Source of the DNA: Stichopus chloronotus
Lineage: Eukaryota; Echinodermata; Holothuroidea; Aspidochirotida; Stichopodidae
Reading direction: 5' to 3'
Length of the DNA: 64,000 bases
Assembly: GCA_021234535.1 (NCBI GenBank)
Contig: CM037843.1
Coordinates: 14,711,677 to 14,775,676 of the forward strand
Shown: piece by piece, positions 31,261 through 41,900 of the stretch
Layout of the letters: every line of letters starts with the position of its first letter
How positions within the stretch are numbered: the stretch's first letter is position 1
Notes under the pieces: generated by a model
Told to the model about the DNA's origin: nothing
What the model saw: only the letters and a program-made list of their open reading frames with translations
Database searches by the model: none
Program-made: the position numbers and the translations under genes

Positions 31261-31849
31261 TCTATTAATAAAGGCACACGATAGCCTCACGCATCTTGAA
31301 ATGTGTCCCTTTCAAATAATAATCATCTTTATACAAGGAACCATAGTGCCCTTGGGCTTTTGTTACCATTAAGTACGGATGTGTTGTACATCCATGTAAA
31401 CAGTTGTCAATTTGATTGTGAGGGACGAGAGTTTTATTGACAAACGTTCACTAATTGGTAAGGCTATATTCTTACTAGACTGGGGTATTAGATCGCGATT
31501 TGCGAAATTTTCAAAATACTATTCAATGATCGTAAGTCGTCCGCCATGTTACAAGCAGGAAATCTTAAAATAATAGCAACGTTATTCTCTGTGATGATAA
31601 CGCCAGAATGATTATTCTCCTCAAATTGATATTTGATTACAATGCAATTTCGATTTAAGGAGGGATTAAGGAAAAAATAGTATACTCATTGAAACGTAAA
31701 CACTGAGCCTAGAATTGTTGGTAGAGGTTGAAATATCGTGTCACATTCGTGAAAATGCAAATAATTATGTAAAAGTTATGTTGACACCATGTACTACCAC
31801 CACCTATCACTGTATTATGCGTTACAGTAATCATGATCTTTGCCCTTGA

Positions 31850-32240
31850 CCTGTTACGTTATCAGTCGGACGGACACAACATCTCACATCCAGGCATCCA
31901 TCCACCCACCAAGTTTGAAGTTCATCCGTCTAGGAGGGGATCGTGATACACTTTAAGTTCAGAGTGTTTTTGCTGTTTTGATCTTCAATCACGTGACCTT
32001 TGACCTGGTGACTTCATCAATTAAAAAAAAATTCTAGTATTGTCTACTTTCCACACATCGTAGTTTTATAACTATAGGATATTCACACATTGAGATAATG
32101 GTAAAAATGTGTTTTTCGTTTTTATGACCCTTGAACTGTGACGTCATCGGTCGGGCGGACGCTACGCCTCATACTCGGAAACAAAAAGTTTGAGGTTCAT
32201 CCGACTTAACGTCTAGGTGGCGATCGTGACACAAGTTGGT
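31850..32240. repeat. Two-unit dispersed repeat with gacgtcatcggtcggacgg core
   Basis: Two diverged units starting near 31845 and 32127 share a ttgacctgttacgt-like start, tcagtcgg.cggac, aagtttga.gttcatccg and gatcgtgac. An inverted DR1 (tgacctttgacct, 31994-32006) lies between them. Of the same general kind as the repeats beside the ASRGL1-like genes. Confidence 0.5.
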
Positions 32241-33900
32241 TGAACACACACACACACATACACTTTTCACCCCCTTCTTCCCCCCCCCCCCCGTAACCCC
32301 AGTGGGTAATCCCGATCCATGACATTTGCATACCATGAGGTACCCCCACATAAGTGCTACTGGCTCACCACGTTTTTATTTAACACTACAAGGGATTTAA
32401 GGTGGGCTGCCATTTAAGTGTCATTGTTCACTACTTTAACCGCTAACTTTGACAGCTTGCACTATGCGGTGCACGGATGAACATGTAGGCCAACATTCCT
32501 AAAAAGAAAGAAAAAAAAAAGAATGTGGGTAAAGACCGCCGGATACCCACATGGTCTTGTCATCATTTCTTTGATTGCTCTTCCCAGCTGTAATAGTGTA
32601 AATCAATTACACTATTGGCAACAGTACTGGAAACGGGGTGCACTTGACCTGGTACCGTCGCGTTACTGTTACCCTGTTACCGTCGCGTTACTGGTCCGTA
32701 GCCAGCCAGAGGGAAAGGCGCTTCTACAGTATCTTCGACCACTCAACTGTCCTTCCACTTTCGAGGGAATTTCAATTTCCCGAAAAACGGTACATTTTGG
32801 GAAATTTGCAACGATTTAAGGGAGCAATTAAGGGGAATACTTTTTTCTCATTCTATGTACATTATTGATGAAGGCGGTCTTTATTTTGTGAAATAAATTC
32901 AGGAATCTGGGTAATTTTGAGACTTTTTTTCAGGAAATCGTTCATGGATTTGTAGACCTTACAGCTCTCTAATTCAGACTGATACTGACACACACAACTA
33001 GGACAAGCAAAGGTCACCTCGTAGTCGATTCGTCCAGTACTGATATATATACCACCTAAACAACTGACGAAGCCTGATCTGCAGTTCTTTCCATTCCACT
33101 CCGTGAAACAAATAGTACTTACTCGACCTAAATTATCAAGACTTCACTTGTGTGTGTACTGTGTTAGTTTTCTTTCATTGCGGCGATTTTTCGTTTGTGT
33201 TACAATCTGGCATATTGTGCATAGTCAAGTGCAAGTTGCAGTGTTTATGTTACAATTGATGAGTGTATTGTACTAGCCTAGACCGTACGTGTTACTGAGC
33301 GTATCAGTACAAGCAGGGGTGCAACATATTTATTTTATTCATAATTTTGTTTGTTTAACATTCACATGAGGGTGGACAACTCGGTTAGCTCACAACAGGC
33401 TAACCTAAGGGGAGGCCCTCGTAAAAAGTAAAAAGGTAAGAAGATTAAAAAATGAAAAACAAAATACAAAGTGCGACTTACTGAAAAAAAAAGAGAGAAG
33501 GTACAAGATCAATTAAAGTAGCAAAATTAGTAAAATACAAGATTTACAATAATTCACATGAAAAGAAATTGACAATTTCAAATAAAATAATAACAACCAT
33601 GTAAAAAAAGCCATAAATAGGAGTTAATAAAACTTACAAATGGTGTTCCTATACATTCGTCAGGTTAGCTGGTACATGCCCAAAATTCCAAATGGGCTTC
33701 GATGTACTTGCCTGCAAGTTCAGTTGTTCAAGTTCTGCTTTGGTGTAAACAACAGAAAAGAGTTATGCAGTTGTTCGCGTTATAGAAATGTACCATCTTA
33801 AGACACCCGAAGTCTGCATCTAAGACCATTAAACTGCTACAAAGGATTTTCTGCTTTAAAATTTGGTGAGAAATCCTTCAATGGAATACCACCTATTTTT
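32241..33900. other. Non-coding stretch, no gene recognised
   Basis: Contains a short CA tract (32244-32262), a C homopolymer (32280-32292), a small hairpin (atgtgggta/tacccacat at 32522-32552) and a repeated taccgtcgcgttactg near 32653 and 32678. No coding exon is recognised. Confidence 0.4.
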
Positions 33901-33912
33901 TTTTTCACATAG

Positions 33913-34000
33913 GATTACGGTGGGACTGAGTTTTATAGCCTGCCAACCACTGAAGATCCTATACTTAAATTGAAACTACGGGAGCCTCAACTGCCCCCAG
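33913..34000 (+). CDS. Possible orphan exon
   Basis: 88 bases open in one frame (reads DYGGTEFYSLPTTEDP then KLKLREPQLPP) between a strong polypyrimidine/AG acceptor (ttttttttcacatag) and a weak donor (gttcgt). No family is recognised. It could pair with the open frame ending at 34968. Confidence 0.2.
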
Positions 34001-34119
34001 GTTCGTCTATTTTTCTTTTTCAAAGTTCAATTGATCGATCATTCATGTTTCTGATCATTTGCATATCCACGCGTACTATGTACGGAGAGCCATGTGTTTC
34101 AAAATGTTAGATAAAAAAG

Positions 34120-34430
34120 TTCAATATGCTAGGATAAATATCAACATGTTACAGTTTAACATCAATATGCCAATGGAAAAATCAATATGCTGGAAACATA
34201 TCAATATGTCAGAGAAGAATATCAACATGTCATCAGAATGGCACGAAGAGCTTTTTCTATGTCTCGTATGCAGAGAAACGTTGTAAAAAAAATTATTTTT
34301 GCGTGTGGACGTATCGACGTTGACTGAGAGTGGGCCGTCTGTTTCATTACTTTCAATATTAATATGCCAAAGAAACATATCAACATACTTACTACAGTTC
34401 AATATCAATAAACCAGGGAAAAATAACCAC
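34120..34430 (+). repeat. Short-period repeat of atcaatatg words
   Basis: About eight copies of atcaaYatg at roughly 20-22 base spacing (34138, 34159, 34180, 34199, 34221, then 34349-34410), separated by purine-rich ccagagaaa-like spacers. A diverged minisatellite. Confidence 0.6.
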
Positions 34431-34710
34431 ATGCTTGAATAAGAGCGGGTCAAGAACAACGGTGACGACACATGGGAATGTAAAATTTTTTGTTTGTCGT
34501 GGACACGTTAATATGAAATGCACATACTTTTTTTTTTTTTTTTGTATCAGTCAGCTTACAGCGTGAATTTTACCATGGAGCTATTACACTAGTTTGTATC
34601 ACGCAATGCTGCAACAGTTACAAAGTGCTTTGTACTGTATGTTCATGGTATCATCACTGTATGTGTCTGGCGTAGTATATTGTACTTACTTGTACCAAAT
34701 TTTGCATGTG

Positions 34711-34968
34711 ACAATGGACCCCCAGGAGCTTTGTAAACAGATGTCTTACATTCCTAGACTAACAGAAAATATATCGACAACACAGCCAGGCAAAGAAACC
34801 GTGTACACAAGTCATGAAAGCTATACTGAACAGGTCATTTTATTTCCTATATTGAGTGCAGAGTCCAATGTTGATCATGGCACCCTAATCCAAGGACTGC
34901 AGATTTTACAAGATCGTTTGACCAGAGAGTCAACGAATTTGGGTAACATCCGTGTAGTCCGAATATGA
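34711..34968 (+). pseudogene. Fragment of a possible transposon-derived (DUF6589-like) protein
   Basis: The open frame begins MDPQELCKQM and reads IPRLTENISTTQPGKE, YTSHESYTEQVILFPILSAE and TLIQGLQILQDRL before the stop at 34966-34968; a possible donor (gtaaca) occurs near 34943. The text is clearly protein-like, and the spacing of the ILFPILSAESN and ILQDRL parts recalls the DUF6589 proteins found in many invertebrate genomes next to mobile DNA. The comparison is from memory and weak. No complete gene can be assembled here. Confidence 0.25.
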
Positions 34969-35029
34969 GGAATGCAAACCCCCGCGACACAGGTTTCATT
35001 TTGAGGAAGTCCACTGAGAGTGCTCCCCC

Positions 35030-35345
35030 AAATGTTCGTATATGCCCCCTTTAAGACTAAACAAGAAAAGGGGCTAGTCCTCGATTATATTTTGTGATGC
35101 AGGTCGGGAATCCCGGCACCTCCCACTGATCTGTGACTTTTTTTTCGAAATTGTTTCCCGTTCAAAGTCAATGGGGTAAAACTAGCAACAGTAGTACATC
35201 TCTGGGGTCCGTAGACCCCACTTAGCGATGGATTTGACCTTTCCAGATTTTGTGTGGACATTTTTGTATGCACCCCCTCTAAGACTAAACAAAGAAAAGG
35301 GACCATTCCTTGCTTAAATTTTGTGATACAGCCCGAGAAACCGGG
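35030..35345. repeat. Two-unit tandem repeat, period about 226
   Basis: tatgccccctttaagactaaacaagaaaaggg at 35041 recurs as tatgcaccccctctaagac from 35267, with similar following text (ttgtgat.cag..cg.gaa.ccggg). Confidence 0.7.
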
Positions 35346-35429
35346 AACCTTTCAGGGCGTTGGGAATAAATTCTGTTTTCGAGAAGATTTTACCTTCTCA
35401 AGTTAAAAGTAACGAGCCCTCTTCAGTGA

Positions 35430-35453
35430 TGTGTGTGTGTGTGTGTGCGTGTG
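35430..35453. repeat. (GT)n microsatellite
   Basis: A GT dinucleotide run with one interruption. Confidence 0.9.
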
Positions 35454-35623
35454 TCCTTGTTTTCGGGTGGGATCGAGGACCGAAACAATAGATTTTAGGT
35501 CCTCTTTAGAAAATTCAATAGATTTCACCGGTCCTCTCAAGATAACAATAGACAGTCTATTTGTAGTCGCTTGTGCAGCAAGGCCCGCAAGTTCGCAAGA
35601 GTCAAAACAAACCAGTAAAGAGC

Positions 35624-36424
35624 TGTGACGGGAATAACGGTTTATTAGACTTCTTTATTCCTGACTTCTGACTCCGTAATAACTGACAAAAGTACAAATA
35701 AATACAATTGGAAAGTTCACTGAAAATACGATTCACAAATTGCACTATGACAAATTGCACTTGACATTACAACACATTGCACACAATTGACACAATTAAG
35801 GTTTTACACACAATGCAGTATCATTATTTCAATTTCCTACCACCGCAAATTACAATACCAATGTCTGCTTAATCACGCAAAGGCACACCCAAATGTCCAA
35901 CAATATAGATAGTACAGTTGCTCATTATGTTAAACTACATGCTTCGCATTACCCAACCAAGTACACGTAACCCCCCTTTATCTGTAGTTACTATACCTTT
36001 ACAAGGCAACGCACTACAAATACGCAAGTCCAACAAGGCAAGTAATACAAAGGTCCTGTAAAAGATAAATCACACTGTACCTCTTTGGGTTTACTGGTCG
36101 TTTACTCGCAGTCCATAAGTAGTTCCCATTACGCAGAATACAATATATAAGATGAAATACAGATGAGGAGTAAAATGTTCAGAGGTGCACTTCCAGCTAC
36201 ATACAGTACAGTTCTACGAAATAATGTAGGTCTAGTGAGGAAGTGCGAACCACGTGCACCGCAAACGCATTTATAGTAAACATGGTTCAGTAGACTTCAA
36301 TAAACGCAATTTGCATACTGAACGCACAGCCCATTTAACCCTTCAGGTGCTAACTTACACAGAATGCAGAACATCCATTCTGCTGAATACATAACCTTAA
36401 CACAAAACAAGCAAATCCCTTACA
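35624..36424 (-). mobile_element. Candidate solo LTR
   Basis: Read on the minus strand, the block starts tgtaagggatttgc, has a TATA-like actataaat about 150 bases in (plus 36268-36280), and ends aataaaccgttattcccgtcaca with AATAAA at 35641-35646. TG..CA ends, TATA and poly-A signal in that order fit an LTR. No flanking target duplication is visible and no internal retroelement sequence adjoins it, so it could equally be an unrelated non-coding stretch. Confidence 0.25.
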
Positions 36425-36511
36425 TTCCACTACTCTATTGTTAAGGTTAGGGTTGAGGAAGAAAAACAAAAGAAAGCACAATGAGGTCCTCGGAATGAAT
36501 GGAAAACAAAG

Positions 36512-36556
36512 TTGTGTGTGTGTGTGCGTGCGCGCGAGCGCGTGTGTGTGTGTGTG
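36512..36556. repeat. GT/GC dinucleotide tract
   Basis: Alternating purine-pyrimidine run (gt)n(gc)n(gt)n, a candidate Z-DNA former. Confidence 0.85.
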
Positions 36557-36660
36557 AAAGGGACAGAGGGTGGTTTCGAGAGTAAAGGAATGAATCTATT
36601 GACGGGAAGAATTAAATTTGAAACGTCTATTTACATATCAAAACAAAAGAAAAGGTACTC

Positions 36661-36883
36661 TACACTCAAAAAAACGTAAAGTAAAATAAGAACTCCATAA
36701 CTTTTTGGTAAAATTTTACGCACAGTTAATGTAAGTCTTACATTATTATATAACAATTTTACTAAAATGTAGTAAAATTTACCAAAATTATGTAAAATTT
36801 ACACATACTGCTTACATTATTTTTACATAAAATTTATGGAGTTCTTATTTTACATAATTTAGGTAAATAATTCTGTGAGTGTA
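36661..36883. mobile_element. Palindromic MITE flanked by TA
   Basis: The left end tacactca...gtaaaataagaactccataa is mirrored at the right by ttatggagttcttattttac...tgagtgta, giving arms of about 40 bases around an AT-rich centre. TA occurs at both outer ends, as for Tc1/mariner-type MITEs, though superfamily is uncertain. Confidence 0.65.
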
Positions 36884-36954
36884 GATACTCTTAAATCGCG
36901 CATTACGTGGACTTTGTGGGGCTTACTAATTAACAAACAACCCAGGAACCTCGA

Positions 36955-37110
36955 CGCAGTTGAACGGCGCCCCAGTTGAACCTCTGTGTGTAGTCGAACG
37001 TCGGCCGAGTGAACCTTCGGGGAATTGAACGTCGGCGCAGTTGACCCTCGCTGCAGTCGAACCTCTGCGCAGTTTGAACGGAGGGGCAATTGAACGGCTG
37101 CGGACGGTTG
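36955..37110. repeat. GC-rich minisatellite, period about 16
   Basis: Nine or ten diverged units of cagttgaacctctgcg. The minus-strand frame through it (36859-37218) is open but repeat-driven. Base composition is strikingly GC-rich against AT-rich surroundings. Confidence 0.75.
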
Positions 37111-37259
37111 CCTCCGGACCCTTTTAGCGATAAAAGTTTCCCCGAAGCCTTCTGAACCTACTCTACTGCATGGAACATGCCTCTCGGACACATCGAGCGG
37201 AACCCTCGGAATTCCCACGCAGAACCCGCGAGCAAAACGTTCGATCGGAACTCCTAATT

Positions 37260-38300
37260 TCTCACTTTGCTATATAAGACTTTTACATGAAAAATTTTTC
37301 CCCACCCATGACGTGTAAAACAATACTACAAAACTATGCGAACGATCACTCACCTCACTTTCAAATTTTAAAAATAATTAAGTGCTAATTACGCATTACG
37401 TAATTACTTACTGATCGATTAATATATATACTTCTTTTTCCTCCTCCTTTTTTTCGTTTTATTTACTTATGTACCTTGCCATTCTTTCTTCTCTTTTATC
37501 TACTTTACGTACAAGTGTACAGTACCTTTGTGTAAAATTGTGTATACTTTATCCATCTTAGAATTAGTCTACAAATTTACGTTTTGTTTATGCTTACCTG
37601 GAGCGATCTGCCTCGCAAGCCTTCAAAGGTTTTTTTTAGATTCCTTCCTTTCGTAACATTATAAAATATATACACATAATGTAAAACCGTTGTTATTATT
37701 TCACGTTAGGAAGAAACGAATAAATGAAATGAAATGTACACAGATAACACTCTACGCGCTTTGGTTTTAATAATAACATTATCGGAAGCACAGTCAGGAA
37801 ATGCTCAGCATCTCTCTTAGGTTTTTTCATCTTCAAATATTTACTGTTAGAGGTAACTGACACGGGGTATGATACGGTGGCCTGTAAAAAGTTAGCGGTT
37901 CTGCCTGTGCCGTTACACTAAGATTAACCTATGTGTGCCCTTTAGTCTTTACTGCAATTTTAAGGCGAATTTTCTGTGATAGTTCCATGATATAGGCTAA
38001 TGCTGTACTTTGCAGATTGAAGACACTTTGGTAGATAACGGGCTCTCTTCGATAGTGTTTGTTTTTAAGTATCCTTCATAAAATCTAAAAAAAATCTTTT
38101 AATTTCAAGGAGATGGATGTCTACCTACCTTGCTATAATGGAAAAGAGAAAGCCTCATTTTGCATTATTCAGCAAATAATTGGCCATTACTTGTCTGTCC
38201 AGTTCCGCGACATGCCATTCTTTGCGATTTTCCAGTCGGCAGGAAATGTAAGAGAATAGGTCTCGTGACCTTGTTATCTAAGTGGTTGTGGATAGACTGA
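37260..38300. other. Upstream region of ASRGL1-like copy 2
   Basis: No gene is recognised. AT-rich, with a dense poly-T stretch near 37430-37500. A non-coding first exon of copy 2 may lie here. Confidence 0.35.
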
Positions 38301-38309
38301 GTTAGAAGA

Positions 38310-38620
38310 CTTTGTAGACACGGTATCTCAAATAATCGAAAAATGATGGAAGTTCAAACTTGATTTGGAGATTGTCCATTGTAACTAGATGATCTCTATT
38401 GTTTTTCATGGAGGTCAAAGGTCAATTGAGGTCACCTGAAGTTGAAGAATCAAAACCTACTGGGAACATATCGGAGCAACCGATTGTTTCTGGATCTTCA
38501 AACTGTTGCCTTAGTCCTTGATGAGCTGATGATCTCTCTCGTTTACATGGAGGTCAAAGGTCACGTGAGGACAGTAGAGATCATAGTTTGTAACCTTGTA
38601 GTCACGATATTTCACGACAA
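38310..38620 (+). repeat. DR1-bearing satellite beside copy 2
   Basis: About two units of the same family as 18885-19345, each with the perfect AGGTCAAAGGTCA (38412-38424 and 38551-38563, spacing 139) and gatgatctct.ttgttt words. The array ends about 150 bases before the first coding exon of copy 2, in its presumed 5' UTR intron or promoter. Confidence 0.8.
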
Positions 38621-38770
38621 GTAGTGTGTTTGAACTTAAAAATTGGTATGTATTTTCCTTTGTTTTCAGTGAAGATTGGCAAGTAATCTCAAAGTCATTG
38701 ACTCATCAATTTGACTTTTCAAACTTTTTTAACTTTTTACTACTTTTTTTTTTGTTTCAGATATTGAGAT

Positions 38771-38969
38771 ATGTCGCGAATTGCGCCGAGGATACTCGTT
38801 CATGGAGGAGCCTGGGTGATGCGAGATCACCTGGTAAAGGCCAGTGTGGATGGAGTGAAAACTGCCGCTAGGCTTGGCTACAGTATACTGGAGAAAGAAA
38901 ATGGAACGGCTCTGGATGCTGTTGAGGCAGCAATCTGTTCGTTGGAAGACGATCCAACCTTTAATGCAG
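38771..38969 (+). CDS. ASRGL1-like copy 2, coding exon 1
   Basis: Starts MSRIAPRILVHGGAW. The upstream acceptor tttgtttcag at 38751-38760 is strong. Donor after aatgcag (gttggt), phase 1, 199 nt as in copy 1. Confidence 0.87.
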
Positions 38970-41900
38970 GTTGGTAACCATGGAGATGGAGACACAGGGA
39001 ACCTATGCGTTCAGGTCGGCATGCGTGTATGTGTGTGTGTGGGGGGGGGGGGGGCAGGGGTGTCTGTGACTCTTGCTTGGCTACCCTCTTACTCAATAGG
39101 GGAAAGTCGGATGTAAATTAACTTGGTATATGTATTCAAGTTAGCCATATTGGGAAGGTGTGCCTTATTGTTTTTGGTGCCCATATCGTGCATATTAATA
39201 ATCTTATGGGGTCAAAGGTGAAAATATTTCGGTTGCTGTAACTCTACAATTATTCGTTGGAATGTATTCAAAGTTACCACAGATATGCCGAATAATGATA
39301 GGTATGTGTCTATGGGGATGAACGTCAATAACATGCTAAGTCCTTAGCAGAAGTATAGTCTCTCAACCCAATATTGTTTATAAAAAAATTCAGCTGTTAG
39401 CAACCCTTATGAGCTACCTTACAAAGTGCTGACCAACTCAGTGCACTTTTTGTGTGTGAATAATGGACATGGGCAGAATGTCCATTATGAGTGGACATGA
39501 TCAACATGTCCACATATTGTTTTGGTCGCGTTTTCAGATGATCACGCGATTGCATTTCTTTCGTTCAGTTTACCGGGCGACAAGTTGCAAGAAACATACT
39601 GACATTTGCGAAAATGTTCGTGCAGTGGAAGACCTACCTGCACGTGACAAGACTGTGAGGAAAACGTCGGTAATTACGAAATGCAGGACATTTTTTTTCC
39701 ACCAAAGTGCCACTTATAAAATATTCAATAGCCTATAATTACAATATTAAGTAGGCTCATTCACCGGAAAACGTTGCATATTATTAGGTGCCACGAAAGA
39801 GAGATGTTGACCGTAGGTCTGCCTGATTTTGTAGATAATTTGCATTTTGACTCTCAACTCATTTCAACCTGTGGTAAAACTAAATTCTTGCGGTTCAAGC
39901 TATCTGGCAAGGCTATCAGTTAATCTGTCAGAAGTAAACGCATGTGGCCTATATAGACTACTGTACTCTGTTCGATTTGATGTTACTTACGTGAACCCAA
40001 TAAACAATTTTATATCAGTCATAAAAAAAATCCTGTCATGCAAAGCATTCACATAGTTATCAAACTGTTGGCAAATACTATAGCCACTGTCTGCCACGTT
40101 CCAAGGTTTTTGAAAGCATAATGCATATTTTTTTCACCCTTTGAAAATTTATTCTGACAGCATTAAAACCATTTTTAAGGTTTCCACACCCATATGTTAC
40201 ATAATCCTACTTTTTTATATCAGTGACCGTACGTTATACAAGTACGTAATGTTACTGTACAAAAGGGTTGTGCCATAGCCTATCCACCCATTTTGCATCT
40301 TGCTAAACAACTAAGTAGGATTCAAATATGTGACAATATTTATTCCCACTGTTGTATTCTTTGTGTACCAACCAACTTCAAAGTATTGCTTGTGTTTAAG
40401 GATTCTTGAAACTTTCTTTACAGTTCTCCTTCTTTTCTGATAACTGTTTTTATTCAGTTCCAATATTTACAAAGTTATTTGACAATAAAAGGGATTCAAA
40501 ATAGTATATTTTCGCCCTGTTAGGTCTATTTCTTCTTCCCATATTCGTCTTTTTCTATTATTTGCTTTTCACATATCCATGCAGTGTAACTATTGCCTTA
40601 CTCATTGTCATTGTTCCTCAAAGTTATCCATACTTCTTAAACTAACTTCTATGAAATGCAACCCCCCCCCCCCACAAAAATAATGGTCCGTTTCATATCC
40701 TGCATCCTATATTGCTTCATTTTCCCGACTTCCAGAATAATGTAGCCACTTAACCATTTCTTCGACATCCATTGGCAATACGTAGTATTCTAATTTCTGA
40801 TTCATGTCTTTATATGCTTTATAGTCAATGACAAAATTGTTACAATTTTTTAGTGGCCATTTGGTAGTATGGTAGCTCTTTAGAAACATTTGCTTGCTGA
40901 TATTTATTTACAAAGTTTATAGTCTTAAATTAGATTTTTTTCGCTTTGTTTTCTGGTCACTACACATTTTCATAGACTTTTAAGTTCCTTAAGCTTCTAT
41001 GACTTCACAATTTTTGGTCAGATTGTATCCAAACTAAGTTGTTGTTAGGGTGAAAAGAAGAGTAATTTTGGCAATGCAGACATAATGATTCAGCAGATGA
41101 AACCTTTGGGGTTTAACGTCTATGATTACAACTGAAGTTGTTACTGTTTATTTTGGGGCACAAATTTACATGGATCCAAAGTCTCTACTACATTAACTCG
41201 ACCATTATTAATGAGATTTTATGCAGACTTGGTATATTGGGCTTTATTTTGTGTGCGATTTAGTTGTCTATGTATTGAGTGCATGGTATTTCACAAAAGA
41301 ACCATATGGTGCCCCTTGGCCTCACCCTTCTCCGGTCTTATTTTCTCCGAGGTCATTTTCATGACTATTTAGTCTCCTTTAGCTGAAGCTGCTGGTAAGT
41401 TTACTACAAAATTGGAATTCCATAGCATTACTTACATCAGTATGTTGTTTGAGATAACTATGTACCATCTTTATTTATTTACACATATATTTGTTCTTAA
41501 AGGAACTGGTGCTATGCTTAACGTAGCTGGGGATGTGGAGCTGGATGCAGCTATAATGGAGGGCGGTGAACTTAGGGCGGGATGTGTCGCCTGCGTTCAG
41601 AACATCAAAAATCCTGTCAAATTAGCAAGACTGGTCATGGAGAAGGTAAATTTAATGAAATTTAAATTTAATTAATTGGTATGGTTGTGCATTGGCATGG
41701 AACATTTTCAAAAGTTATATATGATACACATTGAACAGCCTGGCAGCACTGGCTGAAGTTGAAGTAGAGTAGCCTTTGTTCTCTCCTGACAATTAGATAT
41801 ATAATGTAATTTTCTTTGTTTCACATTTTGTGAATGTCACAACGTACATACCTGGGGGACATCATACTCTGGTTGCGACCTTCCCTGCAATTACCATCCA

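Noticed and set aside
36430..36450. Telomere-like ttagggttgagg
   Set aside because: Only a single imperfect unit; no array.
36859..37218. 119-codon minus-strand frame
   Set aside because: It runs through the 16-bp minisatellite; the middle of the protein is repeat-derived and no family is recognised.
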